A DNA stretch of 64,000 nucleotides from Xylophilus ampelinus (GTDB lineage Bacteria > Pseudomonadota > Gammaproteobacteria > Burkholderiales > Burkholderiaceae_C): assembly GCF_901875635.1 (NCBI RefSeq), contig NZ_CABFMN010000079.1, positions 1 through 64,000 on the forward strand. The letters are read 5' to 3'. Below are positions 52,147-59,793 of this stretch, in pieces; position 1 is the first letter of the stretch, and each line of letters starts with the position of its first letter. The position numbers and the translations under genes are program-made. Under the pieces are notes generated by a model. It was not told the origin of the DNA and made no database searches. It saw nothing but the letters and a program-made list of their open reading frames with translations.

Positions 52147-52353
52147 ATGGCCGCAGTCACCACCAACCTGACCATCGAAGCCAACTACGACGAGTTCGTC
52201 GCCGAATTGACCGCGCTCACCCGCAAGTACGGGGTGGCAATCAAGTCAGTCGGCGGCGTCATCCTTGCCGACCACGCCGACGAGTTCCGCAACGTCACTT
52301 ACGTTGCCGATATCAGCAGCGGCGACCTCTACCCGAGTTTCCCCGAGTCCTGA
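52147..52353 (+). CDS. Small phage protein overlapping a methyltransferase gene antisense
   Basis: A 68-residue protein (MAAVTTNLTIEANYDEFVAE, LTALTRKYGVAIKSVGGVIL, VTYVADISSGDLYPSFPES). GAGGAG lies upstream of the ATG and it is probably co-transcribed with the previous gene. Its last 108 bases run antisense to the 3' end of the methyltransferase gene on the minus strand. Function unknown. Confidence 0.62.
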   Translation: MAAVTTNLTIEANYDEFVAELTALTRKYGVAIKSVGGVILADHADEFRNVTYVADISSGDLYPSFPES

Positions 52354-53592
52354 CAGATCGTCGAACGCCACCCCATCGGATTCGCGGGTGGCTTGTTGTC
52401 CGGTCCAGTCCTGCCAGCGGCGCACGATCACATCGACGTACTTCGGGTCGAGCTCGATCAGCCGCGCCAGCCGTCCCGATTTCTCGGCGGCGATCAGCGT
52501 CGTGCCTGAGCCGCCGAAGGGATCGAGCACCACGTTGCCAGGGCGGCTCGAATTTCGGATCGCGCGCTCGACCAGCTCCACCGGCTTCATCGTCGGGTGC
52601 AGGTCGTTCTTCTGCGGCTTCTTGATCTGCCACACGTCGCCCTGGTCGCGGTCGCCACACCAGTGGCGTTCGCCGCCCTCGGGCCATCCGTACAGGATCG
52701 GCTCGTACTGCCGCTGGTAGTCGGCGCGACCGAGCGTGAAGGTGTTCTTCGCCCAGATGATGAAGGTCGACCAGTGGCCGCCCGCCACGCGGAAGGCCGA
52801 TTGCAGCGTGTCCAGTTCGCTGGATGACATCGCAACGTAGATCGCGCCACGACAGTGGGCGATGGTCGGCGTCAGCGCCGCCAGCAGAAAGTCGTAGAAA
52901 CCATCGCCCAGGTTGTCGTTCAAGATCGCGCGATCCTTGCCGCGCAGCTTGTCCTTCGCGCTGTTGGCGTAGTTCACGTTGTACGGTGGATCGGTGAACA
53001 CCATGTCCACCGGCTCGCCGTCGAGCAAGGTGCGGTAGCTGGCGGCCACGGTGGCGTCGCCGCATAGCAGTCGATGGCCGCCGAGCAGCCAGACGTCGCC
53101 CCGGCGCGAGACCGGCGTCTCGCTGACCTCGGGCACCGCATCGTCATCGGTTTCGCCTTCGCCATCCGGTTCATCGCCCGTCAGCAAGTCGGCCAGCGCG
53201 TCGGCGTCAAAGCCGGTCAGGTCGAGGTCGAAGCCTTCGTCTTGCAAGGCTTCCAGCTCGACGCGCAGCAGTTCATCGTCCCACCCGGCGTTCTCGGCGA
53301 TGCGGTTGTCCGCGATCACCAGCGCGCGGCGCTGTGTCGGCGTCAGATGATCGAGCACGACCACCGGCACCATTTCGAGGCCGAGTTTCTGCGCGGCAGC
53401 GAGCCGCCCATGACCGGCGACGATCACGCCGTCGCTGCCCGCGAGGATGGGGTTGGTGAAGCCGAACTCGGCGATGCTGGCGGCGATCTGCGCCACCTGC
53501 GCGTCGCTGTGTGTGCGCGCATTGCGTGCATAGGGCACGAGCTTGGCGGTCGGCCACTGCTCGATCTTGTCGGCGAGCCACGAGCTGGTCAT
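52246..53592 (-). CDS. ParB-domain DNA adenine-type methyltransferase
   Basis: A 448-residue fusion. Residues about 9-105 form a ParB/Sulfiredoxin-like nuclease domain (YARNARTHSDAQVAQIAASI, GVIVAGHGRLAAAQKLGLEM, RRALVIADNRIAENAGWDDE). Residues about 155-410 are a beta-class amino-methyltransferase: motif IV is FTDPPYNVNYAN and the SAM motif comes last (NVVLDPFGGSGTTLIAAEKS). DPPY favours N6-adenine. The final 35 residues extend past the usual end and overlap the plus-strand gene at 52147-52353. It overlaps the next methyltransferase gene by four bases. It probably protects phage DNA or marks it for packaging. Confidence 0.88.
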   Translation of the reverse strand: MTSSWLADKIEQWPTAKLVPYARNARTHSDAQVAQIAASIAEFGFTNPILAGSDGVIVAGHGRLAAAQKLGLEMVPVVVLDHLTPTQRRALVIADNRIAENAGWDDELLRVELEALQDEGFDLDLTGFDADALADLLTGDEPDGEGETDDDAVPEVSETPVSRRGDVWLLGGHRLLCGDATVAASYRTLLDGEPVDMVFTDPPYNVNYANSAKDKLRGKDRAILNDNLGDGFYDFLLAALTPTIAHCRGAIYVAMSSSELDTLQSAFRVAGGHWSTFIIWAKNTFTLGRADYQRQYEPILYGWPEGGERHWCGDRDQGDVWQIKKPQKNDLHPTMKPVELVERAIRNSSRPGNVVLDPFGGSGTTLIAAEKSGRLARLIELDPKYVDVIVRRWQDWTGQQATRESDGVAFDDLSGLGETRVEVAAADIGNVSDVAELVGVVGKDDAAD

Positions 53593-54986
53593 GCCGCAAC
53601 CTCCTCGATGCGCTCGCCCTCGACCTCGTCGAAGGTCTGACCCGTGGCCAGCAGCGTGACGGCGACTTCGGGATGGTTCTGCCGGAAGCGCCGGATGGCG
53701 ACATCGACGTACTCCGGCGCGATCTCGACCGAGCGGCAGACGCGCCCGGTGCGCTGCGCGGCCAGCATCGTGCTGCCGCTGCCGCCGAACGGCTCGAACA
53801 CCAGATCACCGATGTTGCTGAACGCCTCGATGACGAACTGCGGCAGCGCCACCGGGAACACGGCGGGATGGTCGATGCCTTCGCCGATCTTGCCCTTGTG
53901 GCGCATCACGCGGATCACCGAATCAGGAATGCGCATGTCCTGCGTCGGCTGGCCCGCGTGCGTCCAGCCGTTGACTTCGCCATCCTTGCCACGCATCGCG
54001 GTGGATGAGCCGTCGGCGCGCAAGTGCGTTTCCTGCCCGGCGAACTTGCAGGGCACGATCTTGTTGGGCTTGCGGCTGGCGCGATTGAAATGGAACACGA
54101 ACTCGAAGCTGGGCGCGAAGCGGCCCTGCCAGTCGCCGGGCATTCCCGGCCCCTGATCCCAGACATACCAGCCGAAGCGCCGCCAACCCTTCGTCCGCAT
54201 CCAATCAATCCACGCTTCCCAATACGGGACGAACTCGTTGTCGCGGTGGATCAGGCCGAGGTTGATCAGCACCTGGCCGTCGCCCGCCATCGGCAACTGA
54301 GCGAACACGCCGCGCATCAACGCATCCCAATCGGCGATGCCGCCGGTGGTGTAGTCGCGCTGGTTGCCGTAGGGCGGCGAGGTGAAGCACAGCGCCGCTC
54401 GCTCGCCCGCCATCAGCGTGGCGACCACGTCGGCATCGGCGGCATCGCCGCAGATCAGGCGATGCGCGCCGATGGCCCAGACGTCGCCCACGCGGGACAC
54501 CGGCGTGGCCGGAGCATCGGGCACGTCGTCGGCGTCGTCCGCCGCGTCGTCCTGTTGTTCGCCCGCGTCCGAGACTTCGGCGCTTGCCAGCAGGTCTCGC
54601 AGCTCGGCGTCCTCGAAGCCGGTGAGCGCCAGCTCGTATCCGGCCTCGGACAGCTCGGCCAGTTCCAGCGCCAGCATTTCCTCGTCCCAGCCCGCATCCA
54701 GCGCCAGCCGGTTGTCGGCGATGACGTAGGCGCGCTTTTGCGCCGTGCTCAGGTGTGCCAGTTCGATCACCGGCACCTCGGCCAAGCCGAGCTTGTGCGC
54801 GGCGGCAAGACGCCCGTGGCCCGCGATGATGCCGTTGCCGCCATCGACCAGGATCGGATTCGTCCAGCCGTACTCGACGATGCTGGCCGCGATCTTGGCG
54901 ATCTGCGCCTCGGCGTGCGTGCGCGGGTTGCGGGCGTAGGGGATCAGCGTCTCGACCTTGCGGTACTCGACGTTCAAAGGATTCAA
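53589..54986 (-). CDS. ParB-domain DNA methyltransferase, SPPY type
   Basis: About 465 residues, paralogous to its neighbour: ParB-like domain (YARNPRTHAEAQIAKIAASI, NGIIAGHGRLAAAHKLGLAE, RAYVIADNRLALDAGWDEEM), an acidic linker, then a beta-class methyltransferase with motif IV CFTSPPYGNQRDY and the SAM motif VFEPFGGSGSTMLAAQRTGR. TSPPY is usual for N4-cytosine enzymes. A TTG at 54986 is taken as start; a TTG at 55034 falls in the terminator T-tract and is unlikely. The true start is uncertain. It is the first gene after the early terminator. Confidence 0.85.
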   Translation of the reverse strand: MNPLNVEYRKVETLIPYARNPRTHAEAQIAKIAASIVEYGWTNPILVDGGNGIIAGHGRLAAAHKLGLAEVPVIELAHLSTAQKRAYVIADNRLALDAGWDEEMLALELAELSEAGYELALTGFEDAELRDLLASAEVSDAGEQQDDAADDADDVPDAPATPVSRVGDVWAIGAHRLICGDAADADVVATLMAGERAALCFTSPPYGNQRDYTTGGIADWDALMRGVFAQLPMAGDGQVLINLGLIHRDNEFVPYWEAWIDWMRTKGWRRFGWYVWDQGPGMPGDWQGRFAPSFEFVFHFNRASRKPNKIVPCKFAGQETHLRADGSSTAMRGKDGEVNGWTHAGQPTQDMRIPDSVIRVMRHKGKIGEGIDHPAVFPVALPQFVIEAFSNIGDLVFEPFGGSGSTMLAAQRTGRVCRSVEIAPEYVDVAIRRFRQNHPEVAVTLLATGQTFDEVEGERIEEVAA

Positions 54987-55032
54987 GGGTGTGGGTTCCA
55001 GAAAACAAGCGCAGCGCCGTTTCGGCGCAGCC

Positions 55033-55072
55033 AAAAACGAAACCCGCCGACGGACGATGCCGTGGGCGGGTT
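55033..55072 (-). terminator. Minus-strand rho-independent terminator ending the early operon
   Basis: The stem AACCCGCC / GGCGGGTT (55041-55048 and 55065-55072) extends inward after one mismatch. On the minus strand it is followed by TCGTTTTTGG. It separates the replication genes from the methyltransferase and head genes. Confidence 0.75.
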
Positions 55073-55082
55073 GGAGTGTGAA

Positions 55083-55135
55083 GTGCGAACTGAACGGGGT
55101 GCGAACCTGCGAACCGTGCGAACCTCGGTTCGCAC
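55083..55135. promoter_or_regulatory. GTGCGAACC repeat cluster (candidate operator)
   Basis: Copies of GTGCGAAC(C) begin at 55083, 55099, 55107/8 and 55116, and an inverted copy GGTTCGCAC occupies 55127-55135. The last four are almost contiguous. The cluster lies just upstream of the early terminator, and a related GGCGAACC set lies in front of the first early gene at 63.65 kb. Confidence 0.65.
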
Positions 55136-55142
55136 TCTGACG

Positions 55143-55343
55143 CTAGGAAAGCGCCGCGCTCGCGCCCCCCGCATTGGATTTTGGCGAGGAAGGACCCCTT
55201 TTACCTGGGCCCTCCCTCTCGGTCACGCATCTTTCGCAACCATAGCCGTCACTGTATGCCCAATCGACCGGTTTTGTTGCATCAGCAAAATCCGCTCTGA
55301 CCCTTGGATATGCGCGCATGGCAAACCATCCGCGCCAAATCAC
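55143..55343 (-). CDS. Possible small protein, doubtful
   Basis: A 66-codon open frame, MIWRGWFAMRAYPRVRADFA then TKPVDWAYSDGYGCERCVTE. The third codon positions are much less GC-rich than in the neighbours and no clear ribosome site is seen. The DUF6362 gene ends ten bases before it. The segment may instead be the promoter region for the methyltransferase and head genes. Bases 55137-55352 hold nothing else I can name. Confidence 0.25.
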   Translation of the reverse strand: MIWRGWFAMRAYPRVRADFADATKPVDWAYSDGYGCERCVTEREGPGKRGPSSPKSNAGGASAALS

Positions 55344-55352
55344 GCCAAATTC

Positions 55353-55748
55353 CTACGCAATCACGCCTGCATTAAGCTGATCGGCCACCGTCTGTAGTGC
55401 CTTCTGCCAGCGCCGCCACGCCGTCGTACGGTCGCAGGCGAAGCGGATCGTGATCTCCCTCCAGCCGTAGCGCTTGGCGCGCATCCACACCAGATGGCGC
55501 TGCTCGACCTCCAGCCACTGTACCCACTTCATGGTCTCCAGCATCCGGTCGACGGCGTCGGGTGTGGGTGGGAAAGGTCGGTAGTCGTGCTCGTCGGCAG
55601 CGAACGTTTCCCACTCCTTGCGCACGATGATGGGCCAGGTGTTGAAGTAGCCTTGCACACGCACGGGCGGCAGGCGTCGTCCGGTGCTGGCCGCCTCCTC
55701 GAAGCGTGCGGCCACGTCGTCGATTGTCCAAGTGCGGGGATCAGTCAT
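55353..55748 (-). CDS. DUF6362-family phage protein
   Basis: A 131-residue protein (WTIDDVAARFEEAASTGRRL, VQGYFNTWPIIVRKEWETFA, ETMKWVQWLEVEQRHLVWMR, ITIRFACDRTTAWRRWQKAL). The C-terminal part is a helix-turn-helix like those of sigma-like or terminase-small-like phage proteins. The family is common upstream of packaging genes and may act as a late regulator. It is the last gene before the terminator at 55033-55072. The start at 55748 (MTDPRTW) is preferred to 55769. Confidence 0.75.
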   Translation of the reverse strand: MTDPRTWTIDDVAARFEEAASTGRRLPPVRVQGYFNTWPIIVRKEWETFAADEHDYRPFPPTPDAVDRMLETMKWVQWLEVEQRHLVWMRAKRYGWREITIRFACDRTTAWRRWQKALQTVADQLNAGVIA

Positions 55749-55950
55749 GCCGTGCCCCTCCCTGTCCATAGAGGCGTTCGCCGATGCGCCGCACGAACTC
55801 GCGCTCGATGAAGTCCAAGCGTTCGTCGGCAGCGTTGACCACGAGGATGTGCTGATCGCGCCAGCCGCGTTGCTTCATCGCGTCGAGATCTGTGGTCTCG
55901 GGCTGGAGGCGACCCAAGGGGCAGCGATAGGTGGGCGTCGAAATCTTCAT
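55741..55950 (-). CDS. Small phage protein, function unknown
   Basis: A 69-residue protein, MKISTPTYRCPLGRLQPETT then KQRGWRDQHILVVNAADERL and DFIEREFVRRIGERLYG. The basic, helical C-terminus suggests nucleic-acid or protein binding. It lies between the RuvC-like and DUF6362 genes with overlaps of a few bases, so it is part of the operon. Confidence 0.6.
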   Translation of the reverse strand: MKISTPTYRCPLGRLQPETTDLDAMKQRGWRDQHILVVNAADERLDFIEREFVRRIGERLYGQGGARHD

Positions 55951-55951
55951 C

Positions 55952-56428
55952 TCACACCTCCCGTTCCAGTGCGTGCTGCTCGATGGCCCAGTGCAGGAGT
56001 GCCAGTGCGTCGGCCTCGTTGTCGTCGGCCGGAGCGTGACCACGGGCACGGGCGGTCGCCACCATCTCGTCCTTGCTGGCGTTGCCCCTGCCGGTGGCGT
56101 GCTTCTTGATCGTTCCCACGGGCACGCCCTGGTACGGGATCTGGTGGTGCTCGCACCACGCGGTGAGCGTGGCAAGGAAGCCGCCGTAGGCGTGGGCAGC
56201 ATCCGTGGAGACGTGGCGTCGCACCTCCTCGAAGTGCAAGCAGTCGATGCCGTCGCAGGATTGTTTGATCTCGGTGAGCCAGCGTTTGAATCGCAGGAAG
56301 CGCATTCCGCCGCCTTCGAAGCGCTGCGGCCGGAAGCTCTCGGAACCGCTGGTGATGTGGCCGTCACTGCCGCGCAGCGCCCAGCCGGTGGTGGTGCCCA
56401 GATCGAGGGCGAGGATGGTGGTGGTCAT
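55952..56428 (-). CDS. RuvC-like Holliday junction resolvase
   Basis: A 158-residue RNase H-fold nuclease. Acidic active-site segments are ILALDLGTTTGWALRGSDGH (Asp8), CLHFEEVRRHVSTDAAHAYG (Glu) and GHAPADDNEADALALLHWAI (Asp pair), the RuvC order. It would resolve branched replication or recombination intermediates before packaging. A large inverted repeat (56452-56547) lies just upstream of its start, between it and the primase gene. Confidence 0.85.
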   Translation of the reverse strand: MTTTILALDLGTTTGWALRGSDGHITSGSESFRPQRFEGGGMRFLRFKRWLTEIKQSCDGIDCLHFEEVRRHVSTDAAHAYGGFLATLTAWCEHHQIPYQGVPVGTIKKHATGRGNASKDEMVATARARGHAPADDNEADALALLHWAIEQHALEREV

Positions 56429-56451
56429 GGTGTCAGTCCTTGTTTTGGCTG

Positions 56452-56547
56452 GTCTGACGGATCGGACGGGTCGTATCGAAACCTTCCATGAGGCGCGCGC
56501 ACGCGCACGTGTAGGAGTTACGACGTAGTCCGTCCGATCCGTCAGAC
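56452..56547. repeat. Perfect 18-bp inverted repeat with a 60-base spacer
   Basis: The arms GTCTGACGGATCGGACGG (56452-56469) and CCGTCCGATCCGTCAGAC (56530-56547) are perfect complements. The spacer carries an alternating GCGCGCGCACGCGCAC tract. The element occupies the gap between the primase stop and the resolvase start. Confidence 0.9.
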
Positions 56548-56556
56548 GCGGTTGTG

Positions 56557-58839
56557 TCAGTCATCGGCGTAAGGGGTGTAGGTGGGTGCTGGCGGGTACT
56601 TGAGGCCAATGCCCTGAAACCCGCGCAAGCCCATGCCGTTGCGCCATTTGTCCAAGCCCCGGTTGAGCAGCAGATCGGCAAAGCGCTTCTGCGAACCGGT
56701 GAATTCGCCCGCTGCTTCTGCCCATGGCTTCCAGTCGTTGAACAGTTCTGCAGTCAGCGACTTGGCGTTGGCCTCGCGCACGCAGCGCTCATCAAGCCAG
56801 CGGCCCAACGCGTCCTCGGCTTCGAAATACTCCTCGGTGGCGTCCACCACCCGCTGCGGTGGGGAGAGTCGTCCGTGGCGTTGCCAGTCGAGGCAACCCT
56901 GCACGGCCCACGCCAAGATGCCGTCACGTTCGGCCAGGAGCTTCTGCTGCAGGTTCTTGTCACGGCGCTCGGGCGGCACGGTGATCGTGAAAGGGATCAG
57001 GTGCAGCCTGCGTTTCATCGCCTCGTCGATGTTGCGAATGGCGGGCCTGTGGTTGCCCGCCACGAACAACTTGAACTGCGGGAAGAACTCGAAGAAGTCC
57101 TGGCGCATGAAGCGCGCAGAGATCTTGTCGCCACCGGTCAGGTTCTTGAGCTTGGACTCGGCCCAGCGTTTTCCCTGTTCGGTTTCGATGGCCGCCACGA
57201 AGCGTGCGCCGCGCAGCCCCGCCATATCGGTCGGGTGCCGGTCGGTGCGCGTCTCCATGAAGGTGTCCATCGGCGCATTGGTCGCGTAGTCGCCCAGAAT
57301 GGTGGCCAACGTGTTGACGAACACCGACTTGCCGTTTGCACCCGTGCCGTACAAAAAAAACAGCGCGTGCTCCTGCGTCGACCCGGTCAGCGCGTAGCCG
57401 ACCATTCGTTGCAGGTAGAACTGAAGTTCCTTGTCACCACCCGTGACCTCGTCGATGAACTGCCTCCAGGTCGGGCAGTCGCCGCTGGGCGTGGCTGTGG
57501 TGATCTTGGTCATCCGGTCGGCGCGCTCGTGCGGGCGCCTCCGGCCTGTCTTGAGATCGACCACGCCGCCCGGCGTGTTGAGCAGCCACGGATCGGCGTC
57601 CCACTCGTCGGTGGTGGCCGCGTGCCTGCGGTCAGCGCGCGCCAGCCGCTCCACACCGCCGACCGTGCTGGCGCTGGCGAGCTTCGCCGCGACCTTGGGG
57701 TTGTCGGCGCGCACAGCCGTCTGGCGGCAGACACTCCGGATCAGGTCAGTGGCGGCCAGCGTGTCCTCGGTGCGCCAGCGTTGCCCGTCCCACACCAGCC
57801 ACTTGCCCCAGCCAGCCACGTAACGCCAGTCGCGGTGGTAGCGGCGGGTGAAGGACAGCGCCAGCGCGTCCTCCGTACCCCAGACGGACTCGTCGCTGCT
57901 GACCACCGGATCAACGTCATCGGCCACGTCGTGCATCTGCAAGCGTGGGCCGTGGGTGATAAAGGCGGCGACATCGAAGCCCTCGGCAATGGCATCGGCC
58001 ACATCCCAGCCCTCGGCGGCCTCTTCGGGCGGATAGAGAACGTGGCAGGACTTGGCTCCCGCCGACAGGATGGCCTGTGCTGCCTGCGTCGCGTACTCCC
58101 AACCCGGTTTGTCGCGGTCAGGCCAGATCAGCACGGCCTTGCCGGACAGCGGCGACCAGTCGGTCTTGTCGACCGGAGCGTTCGCACCGTGCATTGCCGT
58201 GGTGGCCACGATGCCCGCGTCGATCAGTGCCTGCGCGCATTTCTCGCCCTCGACCAGCACCACCTGCGCGGCGCTGGTCATCCCTGGTTGGTTGTAGAGC
58301 GGGCGCGGGTCGGGTGGTGCCATCTTGCGCCGCTTCGCATCCCAGGGCCGGAACTGCTTCTTCTGCCCGGGCGGGTCGTAGCGATAGACGACGGCGATGA
58401 GATGGCCTTCCGCATCGAGGTAGTCCCACTTCGCGGTGGCCGGGCCGAGGTCATCGACGGGAGCCTCCTTCTTGCTCCTGCGCGCCAGAGTCGCCGGAGC
58501 ACGCCCGACCAGTTCGGTCGCGGTATCGAGCACGCGTGGGAAGTCGCTGTGCGCATCGATGCCGAGGTGGGCCGCGATCAGGGAAAAAGTGTCGCCGCCG
58601 TCGCCAGTGGCGCGATCCGTCCACAGGCCGGTCTTGTCACCGGTGAGCACGACTTCCAGGCTGTCGCCCGGACTACCGAGCACGTCGCCGATCAGGAATT
58701 TGCCACCGCGCCTCTTGCCTGCAGGGAACAGCGTTGCCAGTACCGATTCCAGCCGCGAGAGCAATGCCTCGCGGATTGCGTCGCGTTCGGCATCGAGGGC
58801 ACGAGGAGCGGGCTTTTGCGTGTCGTTGAAGTCAAGCAT
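56557..58839 (-). CDS. P4-type primase-helicase (D5/phage-plasmid primase)
   Basis: A 760-residue replication protein. The N-terminal part is primase/TOPRIM-like (VVLVEGEKCAQALIDAGIVA, KAVLIWPDRDKPGWEYATQA). The D5_N region (WLLNTPGGVVDLKTGRRRPH) leads into an SF3 helicase with Walker A GTGANGKSVF near residue 498 and MAGLRGARFVAAIETEQGKR, then FKLFVAGNHRPAIRNIDEAM. Such proteins prime and unwind at the phage origin. A T8 run precedes the P-loop. Its start overlaps the upstream HTH gene by eight bases. Confidence 0.92.
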   Translation of the reverse strand: MLDFNDTQKPAPRALDAERDAIREALLSRLESVLATLFPAGKRRGGKFLIGDVLGSPGDSLEVVLTGDKTGLWTDRATGDGGDTFSLIAAHLGIDAHSDFPRVLDTATELVGRAPATLARRSKKEAPVDDLGPATAKWDYLDAEGHLIAVVYRYDPPGQKKQFRPWDAKRRKMAPPDPRPLYNQPGMTSAAQVVLVEGEKCAQALIDAGIVATTAMHGANAPVDKTDWSPLSGKAVLIWPDRDKPGWEYATQAAQAILSAGAKSCHVLYPPEEAAEGWDVADAIAEGFDVAAFITHGPRLQMHDVADDVDPVVSSDESVWGTEDALALSFTRRYHRDWRYVAGWGKWLVWDGQRWRTEDTLAATDLIRSVCRQTAVRADNPKVAAKLASASTVGGVERLARADRRHAATTDEWDADPWLLNTPGGVVDLKTGRRRPHERADRMTKITTATPSGDCPTWRQFIDEVTGGDKELQFYLQRMVGYALTGSTQEHALFFLYGTGANGKSVFVNTLATILGDYATNAPMDTFMETRTDRHPTDMAGLRGARFVAAIETEQGKRWAESKLKNLTGGDKISARFMRQDFFEFFPQFKLFVAGNHRPAIRNIDEAMKRRLHLIPFTITVPPERRDKNLQQKLLAERDGILAWAVQGCLDWQRHGRLSPPQRVVDATEEYFEAEDALGRWLDERCVREANAKSLTAELFNDWKPWAEAAGEFTGSQKRFADLLLNRGLDKWRNGMGLRGFQGIGLKYPPAPTYTPYADD

Positions 58840-59059
58840 CCACAGACTCCTCGCAAGATGCTTGCTGCCCGACGATCCACGCTTCCAGCTCTGCAGGCTT
58901 GAACCGCACGAGCTTGCCGACGCGGTAATGGGGAAGGCGACGCTGCTTGCGTTCCTTCGCTTGCGAGAGCCAGTACGAGGGCAAGTTGAACATCAGTGCA
59001 GCCTGGCGTACGTCGATCAGTTGCTCGCCGAGCACATGATTCAAAGTCGTGGTGTTCAT
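58832..59059 (-). CDS. AlpA/excisionase-like helix-turn-helix protein
   Basis: A 75-residue DNA-binding protein (QLIDVRQAALMFNLPSYWLS, RRLPHYRVGKLVRFKPAELE, AWIVGQQASCEESVDA). The Y/H-R-V-G-K-L-V-R-F-x-x-x-E-L-x-x-W ending is diagnostic of the MerR/AlpA excisionase superfamily. The start at 59059 has better support than 59104. With no integrase beside it, a role as replication-initiator cofactor or regulator is as likely as excision. Confidence 0.8.
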   Translation of the reverse strand: MNTTTLNHVLGEQLIDVRQAALMFNLPSYWLSQAKERKQRRLPHYRVGKLVRFKPAELEAWIVGQQASCEESVDA

Positions 59060-59793
59060 GCTTTTGTCCTCCAGCAGCGGTCTTGCCACGCGCACATCCG
59101 GCACTCGAAGTGGGTCGGGTCATTGAAGGCGCGAGGCAGGAGATCTCCCGCCTCGGTAGCCGTGATGACCTTCACCGCCCGATCCGACATGCGCTGGGCC
59201 AGGGCCGCATCAAAGGGAACGGCCTCGGTGTAGATATCCATCGTGTCGGCGTTGAGCGCCGTGAAGATCGCCGGGTGCTCGTGCAGTTCGAGATAGGCTT
59301 GGTAGATCGCCACTTGCGCGGCGTAGATGGGCTTGGAGATGGCCAGCCCCTTTTTCTCCAGGTCGCTCCAGGACTTGTTGCCCAGACATTTGCATTCCCA
59401 GAGCGCGGGATAGGCGAAGCCCTCGGGGCCCGCGACGATGACGCCGTCGACGTGACCCTGCAGGCGACCGTCGGCCACCGAGAAGCCAAACTGTTCGCCG
59501 TCGGCCTTGCGGGTGTGCAGGTCGAAACCCGCGTTCCGCAGCCACGCCACCATGCAGTCCTCCATGACATGGCCACGTTCGAAGATGCGCAGCATCCGGC
59601 CCGGTGCGTCCCGCCCGTGGTCGATGGGAGCCTTGGCGTACTCGAACTGCAGCGCGCGCTCGCAAGCCACACCGAGGCGCGAGGCCCCGAGGTACTGGCG
59701 CTCGGACTGACGAGCGCGGGCCTGCTGTATCCCGGCGTCTACCAGGGCGGTGACCTGGCCCGAGATGCTCGATGAGGAGTTGAAGTCGATCAT
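59056..59793 (-). CDS. Cas4-like PD-(D/E)XK exonuclease
   Basis: A 245-residue nuclease. LGASRLGVACERALQFEYAK supplies a first cysteine, GRLQGHVDGVIVAGPEGFAY the catalytic Asp, ALWECKCLGNKSWSDLEKKG the E-x-K motif, and THFECRMCAWQDRCWRTKA three more cysteines for an iron-sulphur cluster as in Cas4/AddB nucleases. It lies in one operon with a Sak4-like ATPase and a candidate ssDNA-binding protein, so it is probably the 5'-end resection partner of phage recombination. Confidence 0.85.
   Translation of the reverse strand: MIDFNSSSSISGQVTALVDAGIQQARARQSERQYLGASRLGVACERALQFEYAKAPIDHGRDAPGRMLRIFERGHVMEDCMVAWLRNAGFDLHTRKADGEQFGFSVADGRLQGHVDGVIVAGPEGFAYPALWECKCLGNKSWSDLEKKGLAISKPIYAAQVAIYQAYLELHEHPAIFTALNADTMDIYTEAVPFDAALAQRMSDRAVKVITATEAGDLLPRAFNDPTHFECRMCAWQDRCWRTKA

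Noticed and set aside
55083..55135. Possible CRISPR array
   Set aside because: Repeats are 8-9 bases without unique spacers, and no cas genes are present. The Cas4-like nuclease belongs to phage recombination.
56554..58902. 782-codon plus-strand open frame
   Set aside because: Antisense to the full primase-helicase gene, which has all expected motifs.
58832..59059. Excisionase of the prophage
   Set aside because: The fold fits, but without an integrase gene in the window the role cannot be claimed.
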